NCBI GenBank assembly: GCA_963575745.1
Contig: CAUYUJ010014343.1
Location: 64,542-128,541 of the forward strand
Source of the DNA: Prorocentrum cordatum
Lineage: Eukaryota > Sar > Dinophyceae > Prorocentrales > Prorocentraceae
DNA: 64,000 nucleotides
Direction of reading: 5' to 3'
Shown: positions 34,601-45,565 of the stretch, one piece after another
How positions within the stretch are numbered: the first letter of the stretch is position 1
Layout of the letters: each line of letters opens with the position of its first letter
Notes under the pieces: model-generated
Told to the model about the DNA's origin: nothing
Databases searched by the model: none
What the model saw: the letters and a program-made list of their open reading frames with translations, nothing else
Position numbers and translations under genes: made by a program

Positions 34601-34990
34601 CCGAACGACTCACAACAGGACGAGGGGCCCGAACGACTCACACCACGAAGAGCCCGAACGACTCACACCACAAGGAGGGGCCCGAACGACTCACACCAGG
34701 ACGAGGCGCCCGAACGACTCACACCACGAGGAGCCCGAAGGACTCACACCACGACGCGGGCCCCGAACGACTCACACCACGAGGAGCCCGAACGAGTCAC
34801 ACCAGGAGGAGGGGCCCGAACGACTCACACCAGGATGAGGGGCCCGAACAACTCACACCACGAGAAGCCCGAACGACTCACACCAGGACGAAGAGCCCGA
34901 ACGACTCACACCACGAAGAGCCCGAACGACTCACACCAGGAAGAAGGGCCCGAACGACTCACACCAGGACGAGAAACCCCAAACGACTCA
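34601..34990 (+). repeat. GCCCGAACGACTCACACCA minisatellite (first copy)
   Basis: About 15 units of 24-29 bp: GCCCGAACGACTCACACCA plus a variable CGAGGA or GGACGAGGG spacer. Inverted counterpart at 32905-33295, second copy at 39030-39420. Confidence 0.95.
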
Positions 34991-36082
34991 AATCACGAGG
35001 AGCGCTTTCTCTCCCTCCTCCTCCGCCTCGTCCTTCTCCCGCTCCCCCCACAAGGAGGATGTACAAGGAGGCGGGAGGAAGGAGGAACAGGGGAGATATG
35101 CGGGGCCAAGCGGACACACGCCTGAAAAACACGACTGTCGGCATGCTTCGCGAGAGTTGCTGCTGTGAGATGGGCTGGTGGGGATACGCGAAGCGTAAAG
35201 AATTATGGTGGGCGACGACAGCAACAACGACGACGACGACGTTCATGACGGCGATGGGGATGATGACGACGACGATCTGCAGGCATGAATGGGGCCGCAT
35301 TCGGACAAAGATAGGACCCTCGTTTGCTGGCAGACTCAGAGACCCGATGCATTGACTTGCTCGACAGCCCCAGGGCCCGGTGATCCATATGTGATGGCCC
35401 CAGGGACCGAAACGAGGCAACAACGCCTGGCTCGAAAAACATTGAGGCGCTGGATCTCAAGGTCCGGCACAAGTCTGGGAAGATCTCACTGTGCCGACCT
35501 TGCAGACGTGCCGCAGCGGATGTTGCGTGGATTTCTGGCAATGCAAGACCCCGAAACGGCAGGCGGAAAACGAAGTGAATTGAAACGTGGATGTTTGCTC
35601 AATCTTGATTCTTGGCCAAGATAAAAACGCGAAATGCAACTCGAAATCCGGTGCGAAATTCTCCAGGACTCTCCGGGCCCATCCTGTTGTTTTCCACACG
35701 CGATCCGTTTTGCCTGCGGCCTTCTGAGAAATTGCCTGAGCCTCCCCCGAAGACACATAAAACATCCCTGAAGGCCCAAGGGCCTAGGGTTTCTGGGAAG
35801 CCCCGCCGCCTTCTAACAAGGCCTCCTCCTTCTCAATTCCCCCCTGTGATGAGAAGCAGGTCCACACTACGACGCGAAGGTGATGTAGACGTCAATGGAT
35901 GTAATGATGTTCTTCCTATTATGCCTATGCTCTATTCCGTCGCCCTCGCAATAACCCACCACGGCGGTGTGCGCCCCCGCCTGTTTCTGACTTTATCATC
36001 CTGTCTGGTCTTAGCCCAGCTTGACCACTGGCCGAAAAAAACCCAATTGCGAATCCGGCTGCTTGTGATTCCCCTCCCCCTG

Positions 36083-36130
36083 GGGGCACTGGAAAGTACC
36101 AATACCACTACTCCCCGGACCTCTCCCAAG
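36083..36130 (+). mobile_element. Family B left-end fragment (first copy)
   Basis: AGTACCAATACCACTACTCC followed by GGACCTCTCCCAAGG. Only the left end is present. Repeated at 41514-41561 in the second copy. Confidence 0.55.
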
Positions 36131-36265
36131 GATATGCTGTCCCCATCGTACTTAAGGACCACATCCCAGAAATAATTGCGAGCACCCAAGAAAATATCGA
36201 AACCGTGTCGAACGAGTATCGCCTCCAAGGGCCCGACACGTGAACACCCTCCAGGTCCGGCAGCG
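36125..36265 (+). repeat. Dispersed repeat K, copy K2
   Basis: Same blocks as 26775-26915 with about 85 percent agreement by eye. Confidence 0.75.
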
Positions 36266-36529
36266 TACTGGTGCTCGAAATCCCACCAGCCCTCTGGGCG
36301 TAGGTGGTTTAGGGAGTTTCCTCTTCCACCCCTCCTTCTTCCCCTTCGGGGAGAGGTTTACCCCTACCCCCTCCCCATGGACCTGGACAAAGGGTTTCGC
36401 GAGGTGTCGGAGCGTTCAAAACGCCTGGGCGAGGAAGCCAAAATCATTGGTTTACCATGGTTTGGCCCTATTTGGCCTCCTGACAGGGGCGGACGCTAAT
36501 TGGTGCTTCCGTGTTTCGGGACGCTTGCG

Positions 36530-37990
36530 GACAGTCCCACTGGGGCCTTCGGTGGAGCTCCCTGTGAGGCCACGAAACGCTGCACTGGGTGGGTGAAAAC
36601 GCCACAATGGGTGTGCGGGACGCATGCGGACGGTGGCACTGGGGCCTTCCGTGGAGCTCCCTATGGGGCCACGAAACGTTGTAATGGGTAGGTGAAAATG
36701 CCCAATTGGGTGTTTCAGGACGCACTCGGACGGTCCCACTGGGGCCTTCGGTGGAGCTCCCTGTGGCCACGAAACGCTGCACTGAGTGGGGGGGACGCAT
36801 GTGGACGGTAGCACTGTGACCTTCGGTGGGGCTACTTATGGGGCCACGAATCGCTGTGCTGAGTGGGGGGGGCGCATGTGGACGGAGGCACTGGGGCTTC
36901 CGGTGGAGCTCCCCGTGGGGCCACGAAGCGTGTACTGAGTGGGGGGGAAGGACGCATGCGAACGCGGCACTGGGCCTTCGGTGGAAGCTCCTTTTGGGAC
37001 AACGAAGCGCTGTACTGGAGAGGGGGACGCATGTGGACGGTGGCAACGGGGCCTTCGGTGGAGCTCCCCATGGGGCCACGAAGCGCTGGAGTGAGTGTGC
37101 GGGACGCATGTGGACGGTGGCACTGGGGCCTTCGGTGGAGCTCCCTATGGGGCCATGAAACGTTGTACTGAGTGGGGGGGACGCATGTGGACGGTGGCAC
37201 TGGGGCCTTCGGTGGAGCTCCCTATGGGGCCACGAAAACGCTGTATTGTATGGGAGGGGGCGCATGTGGACGGTGGCACTGGGGCCTTCGGTGGAGCCGC
37301 TATGGGGACACGAAGCGATGTATTTTCTGTACTGAGTGGGGGGGAGCATGTGGACGGTGGGCAAACTGGGGGCCTCGGTGGAGGGTCGTCCCTATGGGGC
37401 CACGAAACGATGTACTGATTTGCCTTTTGTGGGGGGGGGACGCATGGACGTTGGACACTGGGGCTTCGGTGGAGCTTCCCTACGGGGGCCACGAAGGCGC
37501 TGTACTGGAGTTGGGGGGGAGCATGCGGACGGTGCATGGGCCTTCGGTGGAGCTCATATGGGGCCAAGTAGCGTTTACGAGTGAGGGGGGGCCGCATGTG
37601 GACGGTGGCACTGGGGCCATTCGGAGAGCTCCTGGATGGGGCCACGAGCGCTTTACTGAAGTGGGGGGGGCGTCTCTTTGGACGGTGGCCACTGTGGGCC
37701 TTCGGTGGGAGCTCCCTTTGGGGCCACGAAGCGCTGTACTGAGTGGGGGGGACGCATGTGGACGGTGGCACTGGGGCCTTCGGTGGAGCTCCCGATGGGG
37801 CCACGAAACGCTGTACTGATCGGGGGGGACGCATGTGGACGGTGGCACTGGGGCCTTCGGTGGAGCTCCCCATGGGGTCACGAAACGCTGTACTGAGTGG
37901 GGGGGCGCATGTGGACGGTGGCACTGGGGCCTCCGGTGGAGCTAGCCCCCTATGGGGCTACGAAGCGCTGTACTGGGTGGTTGAAGCGCA
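36530..37990 (+). repeat. 77 bp minisatellite (first copy, heavily mutated)
   Basis: About 19 units around GACGCATGTGGACGGTGGCA, CTGGGGCCTTCGGTGGAGCT, CCCTATGGGGCCACGAA and CGCTGTACTGAGTGGGG. Because 77 is not a multiple of three and the unit lacks stops, the translation rotates through three frames. This array has many single-base indels that the array at 41960-43350 lacks. Confidence 0.95.
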
Positions 37991-38037
37991 TGGAAGAGGG
38001 GGGGTGGAAGGAGGAGGGAGGAGGGGGAGGAGGATAG

Positions 38038-38095
38038 GAGAGTAGGAGGAGGAGGAGGAGGAGGAGGAGGAGGAGGAGGAGGAGGAGGAGGAGAA
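38038..38095 (+). repeat. GGA microsatellite
   Basis: About 50 bp of GGA. The counterpart in the second copy (43421-43462) is shorter. Confidence 0.9.
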
Positions 38096-40203
38096 CGCGG
38101 GGACCGTCTCTTCAAAAAACGAGGACCCAACAACACAGGTTGGTTGGGAATTTTTGGGGTGGACGATTAAATCATTGTTTCGAGGACCCTTGGCGCCAAT
38201 GAAATAGTGGGGGGCGGGACAGGCAGACGAGGGCGGACAATTCCGGATTGTCATGAGGCCCCTGGGGGGGGGCGCGGGCTGACAATTGAGGGCGGGGGGG
38301 CAGAGGGTCAATTCAGAGCCAGGCAAGCAAAGCAAAAGTTGAGGACAGAGCGGGCTCTCTAAGCTCTCTAGAGAGCAAGCTCTGTCCTCAACCCCCCTTC
38401 TTCCCCTTCGGGGAGGGGTTTACCCCTCCCCCTACCCCCTCCCCCTGGACCTGGAGAGGGCGCCCCGCGGGTCGTTGGAGGGGTCTTTTCCGACTCCTGG
38501 GAGGGCAAAACAACGACGACCTTCACGAGGATTCTGGCCCCGAGGGGGGGGGGGGAGTTTGGTCCCTGAACTCGTCGTTGAAGCAGAAACCATTGATTTT
38601 ACGAAGGGTTTTGGCCCCATTTTGGCCTTCTGAGGGGGCCGCGCTCATCTTCCCTCATAGCAAAATCATTGATTTACGAAGGCTTTGGGCTCATTTTGTC
38701 CTTCTCAGGGGGCAGCTCTCCTTTGCGCTTCTGCGGAGGTCGCAAGAGGCCCCAAGATGGCCCCAAGAGGCCCCCAGGAGGCTCCCAAGAGGCCTCCAAG
38801 AGGCCCCCCAGAGGCCCCCAAGCGGCCCCAAGAGGCCCCCAAGAGGCCCCCAAGAGGCCCCCAAGAGGCCCCACGAGGCCCCAAGAGGCCCCCAAGAGGC
38901 CCCCAAGAGGCCCCCAAGAGGCCCCACGAGGCCCCAAGAGGCCCCCAAGAGGCCCCCAAGAGGCCCCCAAGAGGCCCCCAAGAGGCCCCGCGAGGCTCCA
39001 AGAGGCCCCCAAGAGGCCCCACGAGGAGCCCGAACGACTCACATCAGGACGAGGGGCCCGAACGACTCACACCACGAAGAGCCCGAACGACTCACACCAC
39101 AAGGAGGGGCCCGAACGACTCACACCAGGACGAGGCGCCCGAACGACTCACACCACGAGGAGCCCGAACGACTCACACCACGACGCGGGCCCCGAACGAC
39201 TCACACCACGAGGAGCCCGAACGAGTCACACCAGGAGGAGGGGCCCGAACGACTCACACCAGGATGAGGGGCCCGAACAACTCACACCACGAGAAGCCCG
39301 AACGACTCACACCAGGACGAAGAGCCCGAACGACTCACACCACGAAGAGCCCGAACGACTCACACCAGGAAGAAGGGCCCGAACGACTCACACCAGGACG
39401 AGAAACCCCAAACGACTCAAATCACGAGGAGCGCTTTCTCTCCCTCCTCCTCCGCCTCGTCCTTCTCCCGCTCCCCCCACAAGGAGGATGTACAAGGAGG
39501 CGGGAGGAAGGAGGAACAGGGGAGATATGCGGGGCCAAGCGGACACACGCCTGAAAAACACGACTGTCGGCATGCTTCGCGAGAGTTGCTGCTGTGAGAT
39601 GGGCTGGTGGGGATACGCGAAGCGTAAAGAATTATGGTGGGCGACGACAGCAACAACGACGACGACGACGTTCATGACGGCGATGGGGATGATGACGACG
39701 ACGATCTGCAGGCATGAATGGGGCCGCATTCGGACAAAGATAGGACCCTCGTTTGCTGGCAGACTCAGAGACCCGATGCATTGACTTGCTCGACAGCCCC
39801 AGGGCCCGGTGATCCATATGTGATGGCCCCAGGGACCGAAACGAGGCAACAACGCCTGGCTCGAAAAACATTGAGGCGCTGGATCTCAAGGTCCGGCACA
39901 AGTCTGGGAAGATCTCACTGTGCCGACCTTGCAGACGTGCCGCAGCGGATGTTGCGTGGATTTCTGGCAATGCAAGACCCCGAAACGGCAGGCGGAAAAC
40001 GAAGTGAATTGAAACGTGGATGTTTGCTCAATCTTGATTCTTGGCCAAGATAATTATCCCGGCAAAGCAACCTAACAGCGATGTGTAGGAGCATATCTGG
40101 AAGCATTCCCCTTAAGATTCAAATGAGAATCCAGTTGTAGAATTGTGCTGTTCTCGCAGTCGTAGTCGCATTCGCGATGACAGTCGCAGTGGCAACGGCA
40201 GTC

Positions 40204-40432
40204 ACAGACACAGCCTCAGCCTCAGCCTGCCTCAGCCTCAGCCTCAGCCTGCCTCAGCCTCAGCCTGCCTCAGCCTCAGCCTCAGCCTGCTTCAGCCTCA
40301 GCCTCAGTCTGCCTTCAGCCTCGGCGTCAGCCTCAGACTGCCTCAGCCTCAGCCTGCATCGGCCTCGGCCTCAGCCTCAGCCTGCCTCAGCATCAGCCTG
40401 CCTCAGCCTCAGCCTCAGCCTGCCTCAGCATT
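40204..40432 (+). repeat. CCTCAG/CCTGCCTCAG simple repeat
   Basis: CAGCCTCAGCCTGCCTCAGC repeated with small variations across about 230 bp. Confidence 0.95.
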
Positions 40433-40930
40433 CAAAATGTGGCCTGGGAATGGAATTCTGGGAACTCGAAGAACACGAAGTGGCCTACAGTTGGCTCCGG
40501 GCATTCAAATTCATGCCCAGGAATGGAGTTCTGGGAACTCGAAGACCACGAAGTGGCCTACAGTTGGCTCCGGGCATCCAAAATGTGGCCCGGGAATGGA
40601 GTTCTGGGAACTCGAAGACCACGAAGTGGCCTACAGTTGGCTCCGGGCATCCAAAATGTGGCCCGGGAATGGAGTTCTGGGAACTCGAAGAGCACGAAGT
40701 GGCCTACAGTTGGCTCCGGGCATCCAAAATGTGGCCCGGGAATGGAGTTCTGGGAACTCGAAGACCACGAAGTGGCCTACAGTTGGCTCCGGGCATTCAA
40801 AATGTGGCCCGGGAATGGAGTTCTGGGGACTCGAAGACCACGAAGTGTGTGACTGTTGCATCCGGCCCTCCAGAATGTGGCCTGGGAATGGAGTTCTGGG
40901 AAGTCGAAGAGCACGAAGTGTGTGACTGTT
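40433..40930 (+). repeat. 73 bp minisatellite, seven units
   Basis: Unit parts: AAAATGTGGCCCGGGAATGG, AGTTCTGGGAACTCGAAGAC, CACGAAGTGGCCTACAGTTG, GCTCCGGGCATC. Units start near 40433, 40506, 40579, 40652, 40725, 40798 and 40871. The last two have a changed end (GTGTGTGACTGTTG). Confidence 0.95.
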
Positions 40931-41959
40931 GGTGAAAAACGAGCGGGGCCCCCTGCCGCCCGGCAACTCCCAACGCCTGCCCGGACCCCCCTGTGGAGTG
41001 ATCTGTGAGCTCTTTTGAGTCAACTAGAAACCTATCAGTCTTCGCTGTTAGGTAAAAACGCGAAATGCAACTCGAAATCCGGCGCGAAATTCTCCAGGAC
41101 TCTCCGGGCCCATCCTGTTGTTTTCCACACGCGATCCGTTTTGCCTGCGGCCTTCTGAGAAATTGCCTGAGCCTCCCCCGAAGACACATAAAACATCCCT
41201 GAAGGCCCAAGGGCCTAGGGTTTCTGGGAAGCCCCGCCGCCTTCTAACAAGGCCTCCTCCTTCTCAATTCCCCCCTGTGATGAGAAGCAGGTCCACACTA
41301 CGACGCGAAGGTGATGTAGACGTCAATGGATGTCATGATGTTCTTCCTATTATGCCTATGCTCTATTCCGTCGCCCTCGCAATAACCCACCACGGCGGTG
41401 TGCGCCCCCGCCTGTTTCTGACTTTATCATCCTGTCTGGTCTTAGCCCAGCTTGACCACTGGCCGAAAAAAACCCAATTGCGAATCCGGCTGCTTGTGAT
41501 TCCCCTCCCCCTGGGGGCACTGGAAAGTACCAATACCACTACTCCCCGGACCTCTCCCAAGGATATGCTGTCCCCATCGTACTTAAGGACCACATCCCAG
41601 AAATAATTGCGAGCACCCAAGAAAATATCGAAACCGTGTCGAACGAGTATCGCCTCCAAGGGCCCGACACGTGAACACCCTCCAGGTCCGGCAGCGTACT
41701 GGTGCTCGAAATCCCACCAGCCCTCTGGGCGTAGGTGGTTTAGGGAGTTTCCTCTTCCACCCCTCCTTCTTCCCCTTCGGGGAGAGGTTTACCCCTACCC
41801 CCTCCCCATGGACCTGGACAAAGGGTTTCGCGAGGTGTCGGAGCGTTCAAAACGCCTGGGCGAGGAAGCCAAAATCATTGGTTTACCATGGTTTGGCCCT
41901 ATTTGGCCTCCTGACAAGGGCGGACGCTAATTGGTGCTTCCGTGTTTCGGGACGCTTGC

Positions 41960-43350
41960 GGACAGTCCCACTGGGGCCTTCGGTGGAGCTCCCTGTGAGG
42001 CCACGAAACGCTGCACTGGGTGGGTGAAAACGCCACAATGGGTGTGCGGGACGCATGCGGACGGTGGCACTGGGGCCTTCCGTGGAGCTCCCTATGGGGC
42101 CACGAAACGTTGTAATGGGTAGGTGAAAATGCCAAATTGGGTGTTTCAGGACGCACTCGGACGGTCCCACTGGGGCCTTCGGTGGAGCTCCCTGTGGCCA
42201 CGAAACGCTGCACTGAGTGGGGGGGACGCATGTGGACGGTAGCACTGTGACCTTCGGTGGGGCTACTTATGGGGCCACGAATCGCTGTGCTGAGTGGGGG
42301 GGGCGCATGTGGACGGAGGCACTGGGGCCTTCGGTGGAGCTCCCCGTGGGGCCACGAAGCGCTGTACTGAGTGGGGGGGACGCATGTGGACGGTGGCACT
42401 GGGGCCTTCGGTGGAGCTCCTTTGGGACCACGAAGCGCTGTACTGAGATGGGGGGACGCATGTGGACGGTGGCACTGGGGCCTTCGGTGGAGCTCCCTAT
42501 GGGGCCACGAAACGCTGTACTGAGTGGGGGGGACGCGTGTGGACGGTGGCACTGGGCCTTCGGTGGAGTGGGGCCACGAAGCGCTGTACTGAGCGGGGGG
42601 GGACGCATGTGGACGGTGGGGGCCTTCGGTGGAGCTCCCATGGGGTCACGAAACGCTGTACTTAGTGGGGGGGACGCATGTGGACGGTGGCACTGGGGCC
42701 TTCGGTGGAGCTCCCTATGGGGCCACGAAGCGCTGTACTGAGTGGGGGGGACGCATGTGGACGGTGGCACTGGGGCCTTCGGTCCCTATGGGGCCACGAA
42801 ACGATGTACTGAGTGGGGGGGACGCATGGACGGTGACACTGGGGCCTTCGGTGGAGCTCCCTACGGGGCCACGAAGCGCTGTACTGAGTTGGGGGGACGC
42901 ATGTGGACGGTGGCACTGGGGCCTTCGGTGGAGCTCCCTATGGGGCCACGAAGCGCTGTACTGAGTGGGGGGGACGCATGTGGACGGTGGCACTGGGGCC
43001 TTCGGTGGAGCTCCCTATGGGGCCACGAAGCGCTGTACTGAGGGGGGGGGCGCATGTGGACGGTGGCACTGGGGCCTTCGGTGGAGCTCCCTTTGGGGCC
43101 ACGAAGCGCTGTACTGAGTGGGGGGGACGCATGTGGACGGTGGCACTGGGGCCTTCGGTGGAGCTCCCGATGGGGCCACGAAACGCTGTACTGATCGGGG
43201 GGGACGCATGTGGACGGTGGCACTGGGGCCTTCGGTGGAGCTCCCCATGGGGTCACGAAACGCTGTACTGAGTGGGGGGGGCGCATGTGGACGGTGGCAC
43301 TGGGGCCTCCGGTGGAGCTAGCCCCCTATGGGGCTACGAAGCGCTTTACT
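41960..43350 (+). repeat. 77 bp minisatellite (second copy, cleaner)
   Basis: About 18 units of the same repeat as 36530-37990, with fewer indels. Confidence 0.95.
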
Positions 43351-43697
43351 GGGTGGTTGAAGCGCATGGAAGAGGGGGGGTGGAAGGAGGAGGGAGGAGG
43401 GGGAGGAGGATAGGAGAGTAGGAGGAGGAGGAGGAGGAGGAGGAGGAGGAGGAGGAGGAGGAGAACGCGGGGACCGTCTCTTCAAAACGAGGACCCAACA
43501 ACACAGGTTGGTTGGGAATTTTTGGGGTGGACGATTAAATCATTGTTTCGAGGACCCTTGGCGCCAATGAAATAGTGGGGGGCGGGACAGGCAGACGAGG
43601 GCGGACAATTCCGGATTGTCATGAGGCCCCTGGGGGGGGGCGCGGGCTGACAATTGAGGGCGGGGGGGCAGAGGGTCAGTTCAGAGCCAGGCAAGCA

Positions 43698-44415
43698 AAA
43701 GCTGAGAAAGACCTCGCGGGATGACGATTCGAATCCGCAGGGGCGGACAATTCGAGGCCGCGAGATTTGATTTTGGCCAGCCCTGAATGCGCAGCAGAAA
43801 ATTATGATCCGCCAGTCCTCCACGGAAGGCAGACATTCTGCGCCGCCTTCTGGCAGCGACCTCCTAACCACCGTCTCCTCCTCCTCCTCCTCCTCCTCCT
43901 CCTCCTATTATCTTCCGCCTCCTCCTCCTCCTCCTCCTCCTGCTCCTTCCCATCGCTTTTCTATCCCTTGGCACCTTCTCTTACTGCTCCTCTACAGTGC
44001 TCAATATGAATAAGATTCCCCGCTCTCCCATGATGCACTCCGGGAGATTGCCTGCGCCCCTCCGCGTATTGCTTTTGGTTGCACAGAGGTTTGGCGCGAA
44101 TCCGTTTCTCGTATCTGTTGTTTCAATCGGAACGTGCTCGGCTCTTCCACAATGTTGTTCCCGCTGTAACGCTGGCCTCAATTTCGAGCTTCCGCTCGGT
44201 TCGAATCCTCCCGTGTGCTGTGTTTCTACACAGAAGATTGGGGGAGTGAGTTGCTCATATATATATATATATGTAGTTAAATCCGAACTTGTTCGGTTCT
44301 TCCGACACGCAGCTCCCGCGGCAACGTTGGCCTCATTTTCAAACTCCAACCGCCGTCCGCGAGGACGACAGTTGGGCCGTCCTCAGGTTGGTTCGTAAGT
44401 CGGGGATGAAACATC
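43698..44415. other. Unique DNA with TCC tract and a 70 bp diverged repeat
   Basis: 43875-43945 is (TCC)n. GGCTCTTCCACA...GCTGTAACGCTGGCCTCA at 44137 and GGTTCTTCCGAC...GCGGCAACGTTGGCCTCA at 44298 are diverged copies. (AT)n at 44258-44272. No gene. Confidence 0.5.
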
Positions 44416-44419
44416 TATA

Positions 44420-44525
44420 TAAACATAAATTTTGGCGGTCCTCCGTGGATTTCCTGGATCTGCGCTGGGACTCCCTAGCGGCGCTTCCGGCGCCCCCTCT
44501 CCGCAATTCTCCTCCCGCGGCCGCG
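44420..44525 (+). mobile_element. Family G element, copy G5 (right side lost)
   Basis: AAACATAAATTTTGGCGGTC, then CTCCGTGGATTTCCTGGATC, TGCGCTGGGACTCC, then a shortened GCGGCGCTTCCGGCGCC core. The right end is not found. Confidence 0.65.
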
Positions 44526-44743
44526 GGTGATCAAACGAACACAGGAAGACGAATAGAAAATCAGCTTCCGCAAGGCAGCAAAATAAAACGCTGGGGGGCA
44601 GACGATAAAAAAAACAGTTTATGGCGGCTTAATTCTATTAATCTGCCATACTCATTTATTTTGGGCCCCCCAGGACGGTGTGTGTGTGTGTGGGCATTGT
44701 CTTAACCGTTTGCCCTCATGACAGCGGCTGGGGTGCCTGCTCT

Positions 44744-45112
44744 CCAGAGATCCGATGTCGTGATTTTTTGAATTGCACTGGGGGCCCGACCACAAGAAAC
44801 CCTCCACAAGAAACCCAACCCTGAGACCCCAGGACGTCCATTGATTTTGGTGTGGGAACGTCACGCTTCCCATCGCAAAACCATCGAAACCCAAGAAGCC
44901 CAGGGCACCCCATGCAAGCAGGGTGTTTCTTGGCATGGGCCTCCACTGTACGGGGTCCCCAAAGGTCTCGACCCATTCCACGGCACTGGTCTTTCATCCT
45001 GAGTCATTTCTTGACGGCCTTGGGGCCTGGCGAGGGCCCCTGGGTGCCGAAAACTGCGACAAATTCATCCGCCTCGATTTTTTCAATGCGTTAGATCTTT
45101 GGGTCTGTGATT
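44744..45112 (+). mobile_element. Family H copy H3, interrupted by family M
   Basis: The left part CCAGAGATCCGATGTCGTGA ends at 44775 and resumes at 44954 with CGGGGTCCCC...GTCTCGACCCATTCC, then CATCCTGAGTCA and TTTTTTCAATGCGTTAGATC. Without the middle it reads like the other H copies. Confidence 0.75.
44775..44953 (+). mobile_element. Family M element, copy M2, nested in H3
   Basis: Matches 6083-6262 (CAAGAAACCCAACCCTGAGA, CCCCAGGACGTCCATTGA, GTGTTTCTTGGCATGGGCCT). CACTG on both sides may be the target duplication. Confidence 0.75.
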
Positions 45113-45171
45113 CCTCCCCCTCGCTCGTCGCCGATCTGAGAAGAGAAGCGTCCACGGGACGTCTCTGGGGC

Positions 45172-45306
45172 CAGATCGGGCATGCCCTCCCGCCGGCGGA
45201 TCTTGGAAGAAACGCTGAAAATGATTCAAACATAAAACGGAAAAGGACAAATATTCAGAAAATCCACAGAAAGAGGAAAACATGCCAAACGATGCTCAAA
45301 CATAAT
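45172..45306 (+). mobile_element. Family A fragment, copy A11 (left end)
   Basis: AGATCGGGCATGCCCTCCCG, GCGGATCTTGGAAGAAA. The interior drifts from the family and no right end is present. Confidence 0.5.
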
Positions 45307-45525
45307 CGGAAGTAGCGGGAGGGCCAACATCGAATCGAGAAGTCGGATCGGCGACCGAAAATAATCGGATCGGCGAAGTCGGCAGCCGAATCGGGAAAAG
45401 TCGAATCGGCGGAAGTCGGCAGTTTAGTAGACCTCCATTGAAAAGTCGGAGCCCAGATCGGAATCCGAAGTCGAACCGAATCGGAATCGGAAGCCACCGA
45501 AATCGACTCGAACCGGAGGAATCGA
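45305..45525 (+). repeat. TCGAATCGGAA-type repeat, copy 2
   Basis: GAATCGAGAAGTCGGATCGG, CGAACCGAATCGGAATCGGA and similar. Related to 31745-31940. Confidence 0.65.
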
Positions 45526-45565
45526 AACGTGTCCAGAAATAGTAGAGAAATTTTCTCCAGAGCGC

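Larger units (their letters stand above)
32687..35206. repeat. Large inverted repeat (palindrome), arms about 1.2 kb
   Basis: 32687-33905 is the reverse complement of about 33945-35206, with a spacer of about 40 bp containing GGCTCTCTAACTAGAGAGAG. It ends at AATTCTTTACGCTTCGCG (left) and its complement CGCGAAGCGTAAAGAATT (right). The arms differ at scattered bases and in repeat-unit number, so they are not a mechanical copy. At the stretch corresponding to 34112-34140 the left arm agrees with the second tandem copy (38570s) rather than with its own partner. Confidence 0.9.
33909..38338 (+). repeat. 4.4 kb tandem duplication, first copy
   Basis: Runs from GGTTGAGGACAGAGCGGGCT to AGCCAGGCAAGCAAAGC. 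Contents in order: GGACCTGGAGAGGGCGCC block, CCAAGAGGCCCC array (34280-34590), GCCCGAACGACTCACACCA array (34601-34990), a unique part (35000-36090), repeat K, the 77 bp array (36530-37990), a GGA tract, a unique tail. Unique parts match the second copy with only a few differences over about 1.5 kb. No convincing gene lies inside. Confidence 0.95.
40054..41052 (+). mobile_element. About 1 kb insertion in the second copy
   Basis: TAA stands on both sides (40051-40053, 41053-41055), while the first copy has a single uninterrupted GATAAAAACGCG at 35630. CCTAACAGCGA near the left end (40071) and its complement TCGCTGTTAGG at the right end form a short inverted repeat, though the left one is set in by 17 bp. 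The body is a CCTCAG repeat and a 73 bp minisatellite. There is no coding capacity, so if it moved as a transposon it was non-autonomous. Confidence 0.8.
38339..43697 (+). repeat. 4.4 kb tandem duplication, second copy, with a 1.0 kb insertion
   Basis: Same order as the first copy. The offset between copies is 4429 bp up to 40050 and 5431 bp after 41055, so 1002 bp were added here or lost there. The start carries a small palindrome (GAGGACAGAGCGGGCTCTCT, then AAGCTCTCTAGAGAGC). The copy ends at AGCCAGGCAAGCAAAAG, after which the sequence is new (43698 on). Confidence 0.95.

Noticed and set aside
34157-35355. Long plus-strand ORFs of 320-370 codons rich in PQEAPKRPPRG and ARTTHTTRSPNDSH, repeated at 38669-39784 and inverted at 32723-33826
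   Set aside because: They are translations of minisatellites open in all frames on both strands. No non-repetitive coding part, and the frame is not conserved against shifts.
36176-36499. Conserved 107-codon ORF present in both duplicated copies (also 41607-41930)
   Set aside because: Identity follows from the recent DNA duplication. The ORF spans repeat K and a repeated GGACCTGG block and shows no domain.
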